From CG1-02-35-72 sp036170135 (lineage in GTDB: Bacteria > Bacteroidota > Bacteroidia > Flavobacteriales > Flavobacteriaceae), in assembly GCA_036170135.1 (NCBI GenBank), contig JAVHOP010000105.1, forward strand, positions 1-33,369: a DNA stretch of 33,369 nt, in the 5' to 3' direction. The notes under the pieces were generated by a model, which saw nothing but the letters and a program-made list of their open reading frames with translations, had not been told where the DNA came from and made no database searches. This document shows positions 25,301 through 33,191 of the stretch, piece by piece (the first letter of the stretch is position 1; every line of letters begins with the position of its first letter). A program made the position numbers and the translations under genes.

Positions 25301-25664
25301 CTGCTACAGCATACCCCACATACGATTTATTATTAGGGAATTTCAATGCCAATTCTGGCGCCATAACCGATGCTTCTAAAACTTCGAAATCAATAAGATT
25401 GCCATCGGCATCAGGGAATTTAACGATAGTTTTAGATTCTTTAACAGTAGCGGTTCTTATTGGCGCATAAATTAAAAGCTGGTTTAAAGCGTTTAAATTG
25501 AGCTGATAAGTTTTGTATTTTTTAGGATAAACCGTTCGCTCAAGCAATTGCGAATGTTTTAAAGACGCAACCGTTGGTATCCATAAATCATGAGATTGTG
25601 AAGATACCTGAGATGTAAAGATTAAAAAGAAAGAAAATATGGAAATCTGTACAAAAAACTTCAT
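22386..25664 (-). CDS. Secreted reprolysin-like metalloprotease with P-domain and T9SS type A sorting domain
   Basis: About 1092 residues, starting at the ATG at 25664 (the TTG one codon earlier is not needed). A signal peptide (MKFFVQISIFSFFLIFTSQVSSQ) precedes a propeptide region. The metzincin zinc site HEMGHQFGATH is at residues 349-359, with a Met-turn in STIMAYAGIC about 40 residues later, as in reprolysin-like M12B-type peptidases. Further on are an Ig/FnIII-like segment at about 766-858 and a proprotein-convertase P-like domain at about 864-1000 (IGDIKMTIKSP, NWTLFIEDQGPSDVGSLINWNIEV). A C-terminal type IX sorting domain of about 75 residues ends the protein (IWPNPTNGQLYLNIP, ILDILGRKI, LQNGIYYIKV). 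It is predicted to be exported by Sec, then T9SS, and to act on extracellular proteins. Confidence 0.93.
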   Translation of the reverse strand: MKFFVQISIFSFFLIFTSQVSSQSHDLWIPTVASLKHSQLLERTVYPKKYKTYQLNLNALNQLLIYAPIRTATVKESKTIVKFPDADGNLIDFEVLEASVMAPELALKFPNNKSYVGYAVADKSTSIRFSLNQLGLYAAIFKTGKQTQYIDPNSKDRLNYTVYSRSNSGEQNQPFVCSTLAIESPPILAVAKTFNANDTKLRTYKLAVATTGEYSQFHINTAGLNSATDTEKKAAVMAAITTTITRVNAIFERDVALTMVLVANNDQLIYLDGTTDPYTNNNGNTMLTENQTNINTVIGSPNYDIGHVFSTAGGGIAVMNSPCTSSKAKGVTGQTNPVGDAFDVDFVIHEMGHQFGATHTFNGDSGSCSGGNRNDATAVEPGSGSTIMAYAGICAPQNVQSHSDDYFHSVSIQQIFTSISTGFNNCGISSSLINNLNAPTVNAYDDVVIPKSTPFILTANALDADNDVLTYTWEQTDNQITSIPPIATATGGAIFRSITPGTSPSRYFPEINTVLAGQTANTWEVLPSVSRTLNFDVTVRDNVLMGGQTARDSKKVTVDANAGPFTISSQSTHVIYDVGSTQIITWNVANTDKAPINCSDVDLLLSTDGGQTYPIILASNVANNGSYTVLIPDNPTNTARIMVASVGNIFFNINTSNFSIQQNLMALLPATNYSEICTGNQLILNYTYQSFGGFAEVANFSVVNLPSGMQASFNPISTSVNGTTIQLTLTGISDVNLGSNDIIVKATTPSINRTATTKLQVYNSTFSSQILTTPSQGALGVDLNPTLSWEVQSNAKSYELQVATDIGFNNLILSTNTSEPNYTITGLTEASAYYWHVRPINNCANGIYSSVNAFATYQQSCSTTTYSGLPIAIPDNNVTGASSILNVTDNVSISAVHIGVQMTHSFIGDIKMTIKSPAAKIVQLLTSSTCATQDMNAIFTDTGNNLVCSNSAPGYTGNLKPTESLTAFAGDNSQGNWTLFIEDQGPSDVGSLINWNIEVCSQVSVPLAIDKQIFKQIEIWPNPTNGQLYLNIPNSQNEKITVQILDILGRKIEQINDNQISKTFTIKHLQNGIYYIKVIKGTQFYVKKIIKN

Positions 25665-25673
25665 CAATTACTT

Positions 25674-25681
25674 TATTTTTG
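25674..25681 (+). promoter_or_regulatory. Predicted -7 promoter box for the lipoprotein-ribF unit
   Basis: TATTTTTG matches TAnnTTTG, 37 bp before the lipoprotein ATG. It lies one base from the opposing box at 25683-25690. Confidence 0.45.
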
Positions 25682-25682
25682 A

Positions 25683-25690
25683 CAAATCTA
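25683..25690 (-). promoter_or_regulatory. Predicted -7 promoter box for the metalloprotease gene
   Basis: TAGATTTG on the minus strand matches TAnnTTTG; predicted start near 25678, leader about 14 nt to the ATG at 25664. Confidence 0.45.
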
Positions 25691-25718
25691 TAAATTTAGA
25701 TTTAAGAAAAATCATTTT

Positions 25719-26249
25719 ATGAGTCGCTGCTTAAACTTTTTTATTTTTTTAGCGCTTTGCCTTATCGGATTATATTCTTGTGGATCTAATAAAGTACTCC
25801 TAAAAACCAAAATTGAAAAGGATTTGCCAACTGAAGAAAATACGTCTTATAAACTGACTGTTAGCCCAAATAAATCACTTTTACTAAGTACAGACCAATT
25901 CAATATTGACAATGTTACTCAAATAGAAGGACAAAATTTAGTCCTTAAATTTGAATACGAAACTAACCCGCCAAAAAATCTAGCAGACGCCAATTATCGT
26001 GAAGTTTTATTTGTAGAAATTCAGAATAAGATTCAGAGAATCGACTCAACAAATAGCGATAAAGTAACTATTTGGTTTGCGCGGTTTTGTTTTTGTAAAG
26101 AATATGTCGGCTTTTATAAAGTCATCCCAAATAAGTTTGAATTGGTTTTTGGCAAACACCAGCTCAGCATAAAATCGGAATTTGAGTTTCATAATTTACC
26201 GCGCGTTCTTCATGTTATTAATCAAAATCTAAGCCTTAAACCCCAGTGA
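25719..26249 (+). CDS. Predicted lipoprotein of unknown function
   Basis: A 176-residue protein with a type II signal peptide: hydrophobic residues 5-19 and lipobox LYSC with the acylated Cys at position 21. The next residues are GSNK, without the Asp/Glu-rich export tag known in some Bacteroidota, so the final membrane leaflet is uncertain. The mature part is polar and probably beta-rich, with a CFCK motif near residue 127. I recognise no family. It overlaps ribF by 4 bp (GTGA), so the two are translationally coupled. This may reflect only co-transcription with a housekeeping gene. Confidence 0.7.
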   Translation: MSRCLNFFIFLALCLIGLYSCGSNKVLLKTKIEKDLPTEENTSYKLTVSPNKSLLLSTDQFNIDNVTQIEGQNLVLKFEYETNPPKNLADANYREVLFVEIQNKIQRIDSTNSDKVTIWFARFCFCKEYVGFYKVIPNKFELVFGKHQLSIKSEFEFHNLPRVLHVINQNLSLKPQ

Positions 26250-27187
26250 AAATATACCATTCTTATCAAGCATTTCAATCAGAACATCACGCTTCTGCCG
26301 TAACCATTGGCACATTTGATGGTTTGCACATCGGTCATCAAAAAATATTAAATCAGTTAACACAGTACAGCAAACAACAACATTTAGAGTCGGTAGTTTT
26401 TACCATGTTTCCACATCCGCGCTTGGTGTTGCAAGCAGACCAATCTTTAAAATTATTAAATACCATTGATGAGCGGATTGCGCTTATAGAATCTTGTGGC
26501 ATTGATTATCTGGTTATTGAGCCTTTTTCTAAGGAATTTTCTAAATTATCGGCAGTTGAATTTGTTCGCGATGTTTTGGTAAATTGCCTTCATACCAAAC
26601 TTTTGGTTGTTGGTTATGATCACCGATTTGGCAGAAATCGGGAAGGCAATTTTAGTCAACTTCAAGATTTTAGTACGTTGTATCATTTTGAGCTGAAGCA
26701 AATTGCAAAACAAGATATCGATAATATTGGCATCAGCTCAACAAAAATAAGGCAAGCCTTAATGGATGGCGACATGGAGACGGCAAATGCTTATTTGGGA
26801 TATCCTTACTTGCTTTCTGGAACCGTTATTAAAGGTCAAGGTTTGGGTAAAACACTCGGTTTTCCGACGGTCAATCTAAGCATCCCCGAAGCCTATAAAC
26901 TCATTCCAAAAACGGGTGTTTATATTGTAAAAACTGAGGTAAACAAAAAAATGGTTTATGGTATTATGAATATTGGTTATCGGCCAACGGTAGAAGGAAA
27001 CCATAAAACCATTGAAACGTTTCTACTTAATTTTAAAGGCGATTTATACGGTAAAAATCTTAAAATTCAGCTGTTAAAACGCTTGCGCGATGAACAAAAA
27101 TTTGCCTCATTAGATTTGTTAAAAGTGCAAATTAATTTAGATGAATTAAACGCCCGAAAATATATCGATTCAATCACTAAAATTTAA
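26246..27187 (+). CDS. ribF: Bifunctional riboflavin kinase / FAD synthetase RibF
   Basis: A 313-residue RibF. The N-terminal FMN adenylyltransferase domain has the nucleotidyltransferase motif TIGTFDGLHIGHQKIL near residue 20 and YDHRFGRNREGNF. The C-terminal flavokinase domain from about residue 185 has GTVIKGQGLGKTLGFPTVNL and a GVYIVKTEV-MNIGYRPTVEG pattern. It makes FMN from riboflavin and then FAD, the cofactor for the ETF and SQR-like proteins encoded nearby. The start is GTG at 26246, overlapping the lipoprotein stop by 4 bp. Confidence 0.96.
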   Translation: MKIYHSYQAFQSEHHASAVTIGTFDGLHIGHQKILNQLTQYSKQQHLESVVFTMFPHPRLVLQADQSLKLLNTIDERIALIESCGIDYLVIEPFSKEFSKLSAVEFVRDVLVNCLHTKLLVVGYDHRFGRNREGNFSQLQDFSTLYHFELKQIAKQDIDNIGISSTKIRQALMDGDMETANAYLGYPYLLSGTVIKGQGLGKTLGFPTVNLSIPEAYKLIPKTGVYIVKTEVNKKMVYGIMNIGYRPTVEGNHKTIETFLLNFKGDLYGKNLKIQLLKRLRDEQKFASLDLLKVQINLDELNARKYIDSITKI

Positions 27188-27200
27188 GTCTAGAATTGCT

Positions 27201-27208
27201 TAATTTTG
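27201..27208 (+). promoter_or_regulatory. Predicted -7 promoter box for serS
   Basis: TAATTTTG matches TAnnTTTG in the 43-bp gap after ribF and lies 22 bp before the serS ATG. Confidence 0.5.
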
Positions 27209-27230
27209 CGTTTTAAATAAACAATTCCCT

Positions 27231-28505
27231 ATGTTACAAGTCACTTTTATCAGAGAACAAAAGACCAAAGTTTTAGAAGGTTTAGCGAAACGAAATTTTA
27301 AAAATGCCGAAGCTATTATCGATGAAGTTCTTTCCGCTGATGCCAAAAGAAGAACTATTCAAACCGAATTAGACAACGCTTTAGCCGAAACCAATTTGCT
27401 CTCTAAAGAAATCGGACTCTTTTTTAAATCGGGTGAAACCCAAAAAGCCAATCTTTTAAAAGAACGCACGTTTCAAATAAAGGTTGCTACAAAAGATTTA
27501 ACAGATCAATTGACTGAGGTTGCAAATAGACTACAAGAATTACTTTACCAAATTCCAAATATTCCCAACCAAATAGTTCCTGAGGGAACATCAGCAGATG
27601 ATAATTTATGTGTTTTTGAGCACGGCGATATTCCAAATTTGGGAGAAAATGCGCTGCCTCACTGGGAGTTAGCTAAAAAATATGACATTATAGATTTTGA
27701 TCTAGGCAACAAAATTACGGGAGCCGGATTTCCAGTTTATAAAGACAAAGGGGCTAAATTACAACGCGCGTTAATCAGTTATTTTCTTGATAAGAACACC
27801 GAAGCAGGATACACCGAATACCAACCGCCTTATTTAGTAAACGAAGCTTCAGGTTTCGGCACAGGTCAACTTCCCGATAAGGAAGGTCAAATGTATCACG
27901 ATGCTAAAGATGATTTATATTTAATTCCTACGGCCGAAGTGCCTTTAACCAATTTATTTAGAGATGTCATTTTAAATGAATCGGATTTTCCGGTAATGTG
28001 TACTGCTTACACGCCATGTTTTAGGCGTGAGGCAGGCTCTTATGGCGCGCACGTTCGCGGTTTAAATCGCTTGCATCAATTTGATAAAGTAGAAATTGTA
28101 CGCCTCGAAAAACCAGAAAATTCTTACGCTGCACTCGATGCGATGTTAGAACACGTAAAAGGCATTCTTAACGAATTAAAATTACCATATCGCATTTTGC
28201 GTTTATGCGGTGGCGATATGGGTTTTACCTCAGCCATAACTTACGATTTTGAATTGTATTCTACCGCGCAACAACGTTGGCTTGAGATAAGTTCTGTTTC
28301 AAATTTTGAGACTTTTCAAGCAAACCGATTGAAATTGCGCTATAAAAATAAAGAAGGAAAAATTCAATTGGTGCATACCCTTAACGGAAGCTCTTTAGCG
28401 CTGCCAAGGGTTTTGGCTGGAATATTAGAAAACTATCAAGTAGCCGACGGCATTTTAATTCCGGAAGTTTTACAGGCTTATACAAAATTTTCAAAAATAT
28501 CTTAA
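27231..28505 (+). CDS. serS: Seryl-tRNA synthetase
   Basis: A 424-residue class II synthetase that charges tRNA-Ser with serine. The N-terminal 110 residues form the long helical coiled-coil arm that holds the tRNA extra arm. Catalytic motif 2 is FRREAGSYGAHVRGLNRLHQFDKVE and motif 3 is HTLNGSSLALPRVLAGILENYQ, with GDMGFTSAITYDFELY and the serine-specific SSVSNFETFQANR between. The length is normal. It ends before an AT-rich region with nested inverted repeats. Confidence 0.97.
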   Translation: MLQVTFIREQKTKVLEGLAKRNFKNAEAIIDEVLSADAKRRTIQTELDNALAETNLLSKEIGLFFKSGETQKANLLKERTFQIKVATKDLTDQLTEVANRLQELLYQIPNIPNQIVPEGTSADDNLCVFEHGDIPNLGENALPHWELAKKYDIIDFDLGNKITGAGFPVYKDKGAKLQRALISYFLDKNTEAGYTEYQPPYLVNEASGFGTGQLPDKEGQMYHDAKDDLYLIPTAEVPLTNLFRDVILNESDFPVMCTAYTPCFRREAGSYGAHVRGLNRLHQFDKVEIVRLEKPENSYAALDAMLEHVKGILNELKLPYRILRLCGGDMGFTSAITYDFELYSTAQQRWLEISSVSNFETFQANRLKLRYKNKEGKIQLVHTLNGSSLALPRVLAGILENYQVADGILIPEVLQAYTKFSKIS

Positions 28506-28513
28506 GAAGGATA

Positions 28514-28579
28514 TTATCTAAAAGTTTTATCAATATTAATCTCAGAAAAGCCAATCAAAAATTGATGAGTTTTAGATAA
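28514..28579 (+). terminator. Extended imperfect stem-loop after serS
   Basis: TTATCTAAAA (28514-28523) pairs with TTTTAGATAA (28570-28579), and inside it ATCAAT (28529-28534) pairs with ATTGAT (28561-28566). It starts 8 bp after the serS stop, but the stem is AT-only and no clean T-run follows, so termination is possible rather than certain. It is flanked by a further inverted repeat TTAAGAAG (28502-28509) / CTTCTTAA (28616-28623). Confidence 0.35.
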
Positions 28580-28621
28580 ATTTTCAAAATTGTTAATAAA
28601 TTTTATTATCAAAATCTTCTT

Positions 28622-28831
28622 AAAAACAAGCTTAGAATTGTATTTTTAAAAACTTATTTTTTAGCTTCAAAATTGCNNNNNNNNNNNNNNNNNNNNNNNN
28701 NNNNNNNNNNNNNNNNNNNNNNNNNNNNNNNNNNNNNNNNNNNNNNNNNNNNNNNNNNNNNNNNNNNNNNNNNNNNAAAAACAAGCTTAGAATTGTATTT
28801 TTAAAAACTTATTTTTTAGCTTCAAAATTGC
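28622..28831. other. 100-N scaffold gap flanked by an exact 55-bp duplication
   Basis: The N run covers 28677-28776, exactly 100. The 55 bases at 28622-28676 are identical to those at 28777-28831, right up to both gap edges. This is the signature of two contigs sharing one k-mer-length end and joined with a default N run, not a biological repeat. Collapsing it would leave one copy and shorten the serS-dnaE interval from 330 to about 175 bp. No gene, tRNA or TAnnTTTG box is visible in 28506-28835. Confidence 0.85.
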
Positions 28832-28835
28832 CACG

Positions 28836-31800
28836 ATGTATTTAATTTTCGACACAGAAACTACGGGTTTGCCAAAACGTTGGAACGTCCCAATTACCGA
28901 TACCAATAATTGGCCTCGCTGTGTTCAAATTGCTTGGCAGGTTCACGATGCTATGGGTGTTTGCCTTTCTCATCAAGATTATTTAATTAAGCCAGATGGA
29001 TTTAACATTCCATACGATGCCGAAAAAATTCACGGAATATCTACTGAACTAGCTGCAAAACAAGGACTTCCTTTGCGTGAAGTTTTAGAAATTTTTAATA
29101 AAGATATAGAAAAATCGACCTTTATTGTCGGCCAAAATTTAGGCTTTGACATCAATATTATTGGTTGCGAATTTTTAAGAGTAGGCCTTGAAACGCCCTT
29201 ACATAATCGAATCCATTTAGATACTTGTACCGAAGATACCGCTAAACTTTGTCAGTTGCCCGGCGGACGTGGTGGTAAATTTAAATTGCCAACCTTAACC
29301 GAATTACATCAATATTTATTCGGAGAACCTTTTGCCGAAGCACACAATGCTACCGCCGATGTTGAAGCAACCACGCGTTGCTTTTTTGAATTGCTAAGAA
29401 CCGGAAATTATACAGCTTCAGAATTACAAACAACGCCAGCGTATTTTCAACAATTTAGGCAGACTAATCCAGGGTTTATAAAAGCCGGCAAATTAAAACA
29501 CATTAATTTAAAAGAAGCCAGCAAAGCTTTAGAATTGACTTTTGCAGCCGAAGATCTCGATGTTACTATTTCTGATACCGCTATCGAAAATTTAGCCTAT
29601 CATCCGTTTTCACATTTACATAATTATTCGCAGTTCTCTATATTACAATCAACTACCAGTATTTCTAACTTAGTAAAAGCTGCTTTAGATAATAAAATGC
29701 CAGCCGTAGCCTTAACGGATTTAGGCAATATGATGGGCGTTTTTAATTTTGTAACTGAAATTGACAATTACAACCAAGCCGTAATAAAGTCAAATGCTGC
29801 CTTAAAAGAAGGCGAAAAACCTAAAAAAACACTTAAACCAATTGTGGGTTGTGTCTTTAATGTTTGCGAAAATCATTTAGACCGCACTCATAAAGACAAT
29901 GGTTATCAGTTGGTCTTGCTTGCAAAAAATAAAAGTGGCTATCATCACCTCGCTAAAATGTCATCAATTGCCAGCACTGTCGGTTTTTACTACATACCAA
30001 GAATTGATAAGGAACTCATAAATTTGTATAAAGATGATTTAATCGCTTTAAGCGGCGATATGTATGGCGAAATTGCCAACAAAATTCTGAATGTTGGCGA
30101 GCAACAAGCCGAAGATGCTTTGTTGTATTGGAAAGAAGTATTTAAAGACGATTTTTATCTAGAATTAATCCGCCACGGATGTGACAATGAAGATAATCTC
30201 AATCAGACTTTATTGGCATTTTCTAAAAAACACGATGTAAAAATAGTTGCTACCAATACCACTTTTTATATTGATAAAGCTGATGCCGAAGCGCAAGATA
30301 TTTTGCTCTGTGTCAAAGATAACGAAAAGAAAAGTACGCCAATAGGCAACGGTAGAGGGTTTCGTTATGGATTACAAAATGCTGAATATTACTTTAAATC
30401 TCAGGATGAAATGAAGTCTTTGTTTAGCGATTTGCCTGAAGCTATTATCAACATCCAAGAAGTTGTAAATAAAATAGAGCCATTTACCTTAGCTCGTAAA
30501 GTTTTGTTGCCTAAGTTTGATATTCCTGTCGAATTTCAAGATGCTCAAGATGAAATAGATGGAGGTAATCGCGGTGAAAATAATTATTTAAAACACCTTG
30601 CGTTTATAGGTGCCAAAATGCGATTTCCAAATATGGATGCCGACTTAAAAGAGCGCATTGATTTTGAACTATCAGTTATTGAAAAAACCGGTTATCCCGG
30701 TTACTTTTTAATTGTTCATGATTTTATTGTCGAGGCTAGAAAAATGGGTGTTACCGTGGGTCCGGGGCGTGGTTCGGCAGCAGGATCGGTGGTTGCTTAT
30801 TGCTTGACTATTACCAATATTGACCCTATAAAATACGATTTACTTTTTGAACGGTTTTTAAACCCCGATCGTATTTCATTACCAGATATCGATATTGATT
30901 TTGACGATGAAGGTCGGCAAAAAGTAATTGATTATGTCATTAATAAATATGGGGCCAATCAAGTGGCTCAAATTATTACTTATGGCACCATGGCTGCAAA
31001 ATCGGCTGTTCGCGATACGGCTCGGGTATTAGATTTACCGCTTCAAGAGGCTGATAGAATGGCTAAATTGATTCCATTAATCTCGCTTCAAAATATTTTT
31101 GGTGATGATGATAAAAGCAAGGCAAAACGAGGTAGCTTAAATGCCGATGACCAAGAAAATATAAAGACGCTTATTGAAATTGAAAAAGGGACTGACTTAG
31201 GCGCCATAACCTTGAGGCAAGCTAGAGCTATTGAAGGAACGATAAGAAATACTGGTATTCACGCTTGTGGTATGATTATTTCTCCCGAAAATATCTCAAA
31301 TTTTATCCCGGTTGCTAAAGCCAAAGATTCAGAAATGTACGTCACACAATTTGACAATCACGTGGTGGAAACTGCGGGTTTGTTAAAAATGGACTTTCTA
31401 GGATTAAAAACGCTGACTTTAATAAAAGATGCCGTAAAAATTATTAAAGGACTCCACGGCATAACATTGATTCCGGATGATTTCCCGTTAAATGACCCTA
31501 AAACTTTCGAGCTTTTTCAACATGCCGATACCGTGGGTGTTTTTCAATATGAGTCGGCTGGAATGCAAAAAAATCTGCGCGCTTTAAAACCAACTGAGTT
31601 TGCCGATTTAATTGCCATGAACGCCTTGTTCCGTCCGGGACCCATGGAATATATTCCGTTATTTATTCAGCGAAAGCACGGCGAAGAAGCTATTGTTTAT
31701 GACCTTCCAGAAATGGAAGACCAGTTAAAAGAAACTTATGGCGTAACAGTTTATCAAGAACAAGTGATGTTGCTCTCACAAACCATTGCAAATTTTACTA

Positions 31801-33191
31801 AAGGTGAAGCCGATAAGTTGCGCAAGGGAATGGGGAAAAAAGATCTTTCAATCTTGACCGTTTTAAAACCTAAATTTATCGAAAATGGGATTGCAAATGG
31901 GCATCCCGAAGCGATACTCGAAAAAATTTGGAAAGACTGGGAAAAATTTGCGGCGTATGCTTTTAATAAATCGCATTCGGTTTGTTACGCCTTTATCGGT
32001 TATCAAACGGCTTATTTAAAAGCCCATTACCCAGCCGAATTTATGGCGGCTTGCTTGTCAAATAATATGAGCGATATCAAGCAAATAACTTTTTTTATGG
32101 AAGCTTGCAAACGTTCCGGAATCAAGGTTTTAGGACCAGATATCAACGAGAGTTTCTTGAAGTTTTCTGTCAATAAATCGGGGGCAATTCGCTTCGGAAT
32201 GGGCGCTATTAAAGGCGTTGGCGCTAATGCCGTAAATGCCATTGTAAAAGAGCGCAAAGAACACGGCAATTACAATTCGATTTTTGATATTGCTAAGCGG
32301 ATTGATTTACATTCGGCAAATAAAAAAGTGTTTGACGGACTCATTTTAGCTGGTGCTTTAGATTCGCTTGCCGAGGTTGATAGGTCGCAATATTTTGCCT
32401 TAGACGATAAAAACCAGACTTTTATTGAGAAAGCTTTGCGATTTGGGAGCAAATTTCAAGAGCATAAAAATGCGTCTCAGGTATCACTTTTTGGAGAAAC
32501 TTCTGAAGTCCAATTTGAAGAACCCAAATTTCCAGATGGCGAACCTTGGGGCATTATGGAAAAATTAGCCAAAGAAAAAGAAGTGGTAGGCATTTATATT
32601 TCGGGCCATCCGCTTGACGATTATAAAATAGAAATGCAAAATTTTTGCAATGCTTCGGTTGGATTGTTTAACAATAAGGAATCTTTGGTAGGTAAGGAAT
32701 TGACAGTTGGTGGAATTGTTACCGATGTGCAGCATCGCGTTACTAAAAACGGCAAAGGTTGGGCCTCATTTGTATTAGAAGATTTTACCGATTCTTATGA
32801 GTTTAGAATGTTTAGTGAAGAGTATTTAAAATTTAAACATTTTCTAATACTCAATTCATTTTTGTATGGCCGGATAAAAGTTGAAAAAGGTTGGCAAGAA
32901 GGGCAGACCAATATTAAATTTATAGATGTCAAGTTGTTGCAAGATGTATTGGAAAATTTTACTAAAAAAATCACTTTAATTGTAGAACTCGAGAGTATAA
33001 ATGAACGTTTTATAAACGAAATCAAAACCCTAGTTAAAGCGCATAAAGGCGATAAATTGTTAGGATTTAAGCTTGTAGATTCTAAAGAAAAAATTCAAGT
33101 CAATATGTATAGCCAAACTTATAAAATTAAGGTATCTAAACAATTGCTAGATGAATTTGAAAAATATCAAATACTGTTTAAATTGAATTAA
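28836..33191 (+). CDS. dnaE: DNA polymerase III alpha subunit with fused N-terminal DEDDh exonuclease
   Basis: A 1451-residue replicative polymerase. Residues 1-190 are an epsilon-type 3'-5' exonuclease (FDTETTGLP with Asp6/Glu8; FIVGQNLGFDINI; DEDDh His-Asp in EAHNATADVEAT). A PHP domain starts near 255 (HLHNYSQFSIL) and has lost the metal-binding His of the TDH motif (TDLGNMMG). The polymerase core has GPGRGSAAGSVVAYCL, the catalytic aspartates in PDIDIDFDDEGR (about 684-690) and MDFLGLKTLT (about 852). A clamp-binding QVSLF lies near 1216, then an OB-fold (LTVGGIVTDVQHRVTKNGKGWASFVLED). The exonuclease-polymerase fusion is normal for this group and would supply proofreading. The stop overlaps that of the opposing gene. 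Confidence 0.96.
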   Translation: MYLIFDTETTGLPKRWNVPITDTNNWPRCVQIAWQVHDAMGVCLSHQDYLIKPDGFNIPYDAEKIHGISTELAAKQGLPLREVLEIFNKDIEKSTFIVGQNLGFDINIIGCEFLRVGLETPLHNRIHLDTCTEDTAKLCQLPGGRGGKFKLPTLTELHQYLFGEPFAEAHNATADVEATTRCFFELLRTGNYTASELQTTPAYFQQFRQTNPGFIKAGKLKHINLKEASKALELTFAAEDLDVTISDTAIENLAYHPFSHLHNYSQFSILQSTTSISNLVKAALDNKMPAVALTDLGNMMGVFNFVTEIDNYNQAVIKSNAALKEGEKPKKTLKPIVGCVFNVCENHLDRTHKDNGYQLVLLAKNKSGYHHLAKMSSIASTVGFYYIPRIDKELINLYKDDLIALSGDMYGEIANKILNVGEQQAEDALLYWKEVFKDDFYLELIRHGCDNEDNLNQTLLAFSKKHDVKIVATNTTFYIDKADAEAQDILLCVKDNEKKSTPIGNGRGFRYGLQNAEYYFKSQDEMKSLFSDLPEAIINIQEVVNKIEPFTLARKVLLPKFDIPVEFQDAQDEIDGGNRGENNYLKHLAFIGAKMRFPNMDADLKERIDFELSVIEKTGYPGYFLIVHDFIVEARKMGVTVGPGRGSAAGSVVAYCLTITNIDPIKYDLLFERFLNPDRISLPDIDIDFDDEGRQKVIDYVINKYGANQVAQIITYGTMAAKSAVRDTARVLDLPLQEADRMAKLIPLISLQNIFGDDDKSKAKRGSLNADDQENIKTLIEIEKGTDLGAITLRQARAIEGTIRNTGIHACGMIISPENISNFIPVAKAKDSEMYVTQFDNHVVETAGLLKMDFLGLKTLTLIKDAVKIIKGLHGITLIPDDFPLNDPKTFELFQHADTVGVFQYESAGMQKNLRALKPTEFADLIAMNALFRPGPMEYIPLFIQRKHGEEAIVYDLPEMEDQLKETYGVTVYQEQVMLLSQTIANFTKGEADKLRKGMGKKDLSILTVLKPKFIENGIANGHPEAILEKIWKDWEKFAAYAFNKSHSVCYAFIGYQTAYLKAHYPAEFMAACLSNNMSDIKQITFFMEACKRSGIKVLGPDINESFLKFSVNKSGAIRFGMGAIKGVGANAVNAIVKERKEHGNYNSIFDIAKRIDLHSANKKVFDGLILAGALDSLAEVDRSQYFALDDKNQTFIEKALRFGSKFQEHKNASQVSLFGETSEVQFEEPKFPDGEPWGIMEKLAKEKEVVGIYISGHPLDDYKIEMQNFCNASVGLFNNKESLVGKELTVGGIVTDVQHRVTKNGKGWASFVLEDFTDSYEFRMFSEEYLKFKHFLILNSFLYGRIKVEKGWQEGQTNIKFIDVKLLQDVLENFTKKITLIVELESINERFINEIKTLVKAHKGDKLLGFKLVDSKEKIQVNMYSQTYKIKVSKQLLDEFEKYQILFKLN

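Noticed and set aside
28622..28831. Direct repeats around the N run as a target-site duplication of a mobile element
   Set aside because: A 55-bp exact copy ending precisely at both gap edges with 100 N is an assembly overlap signature.
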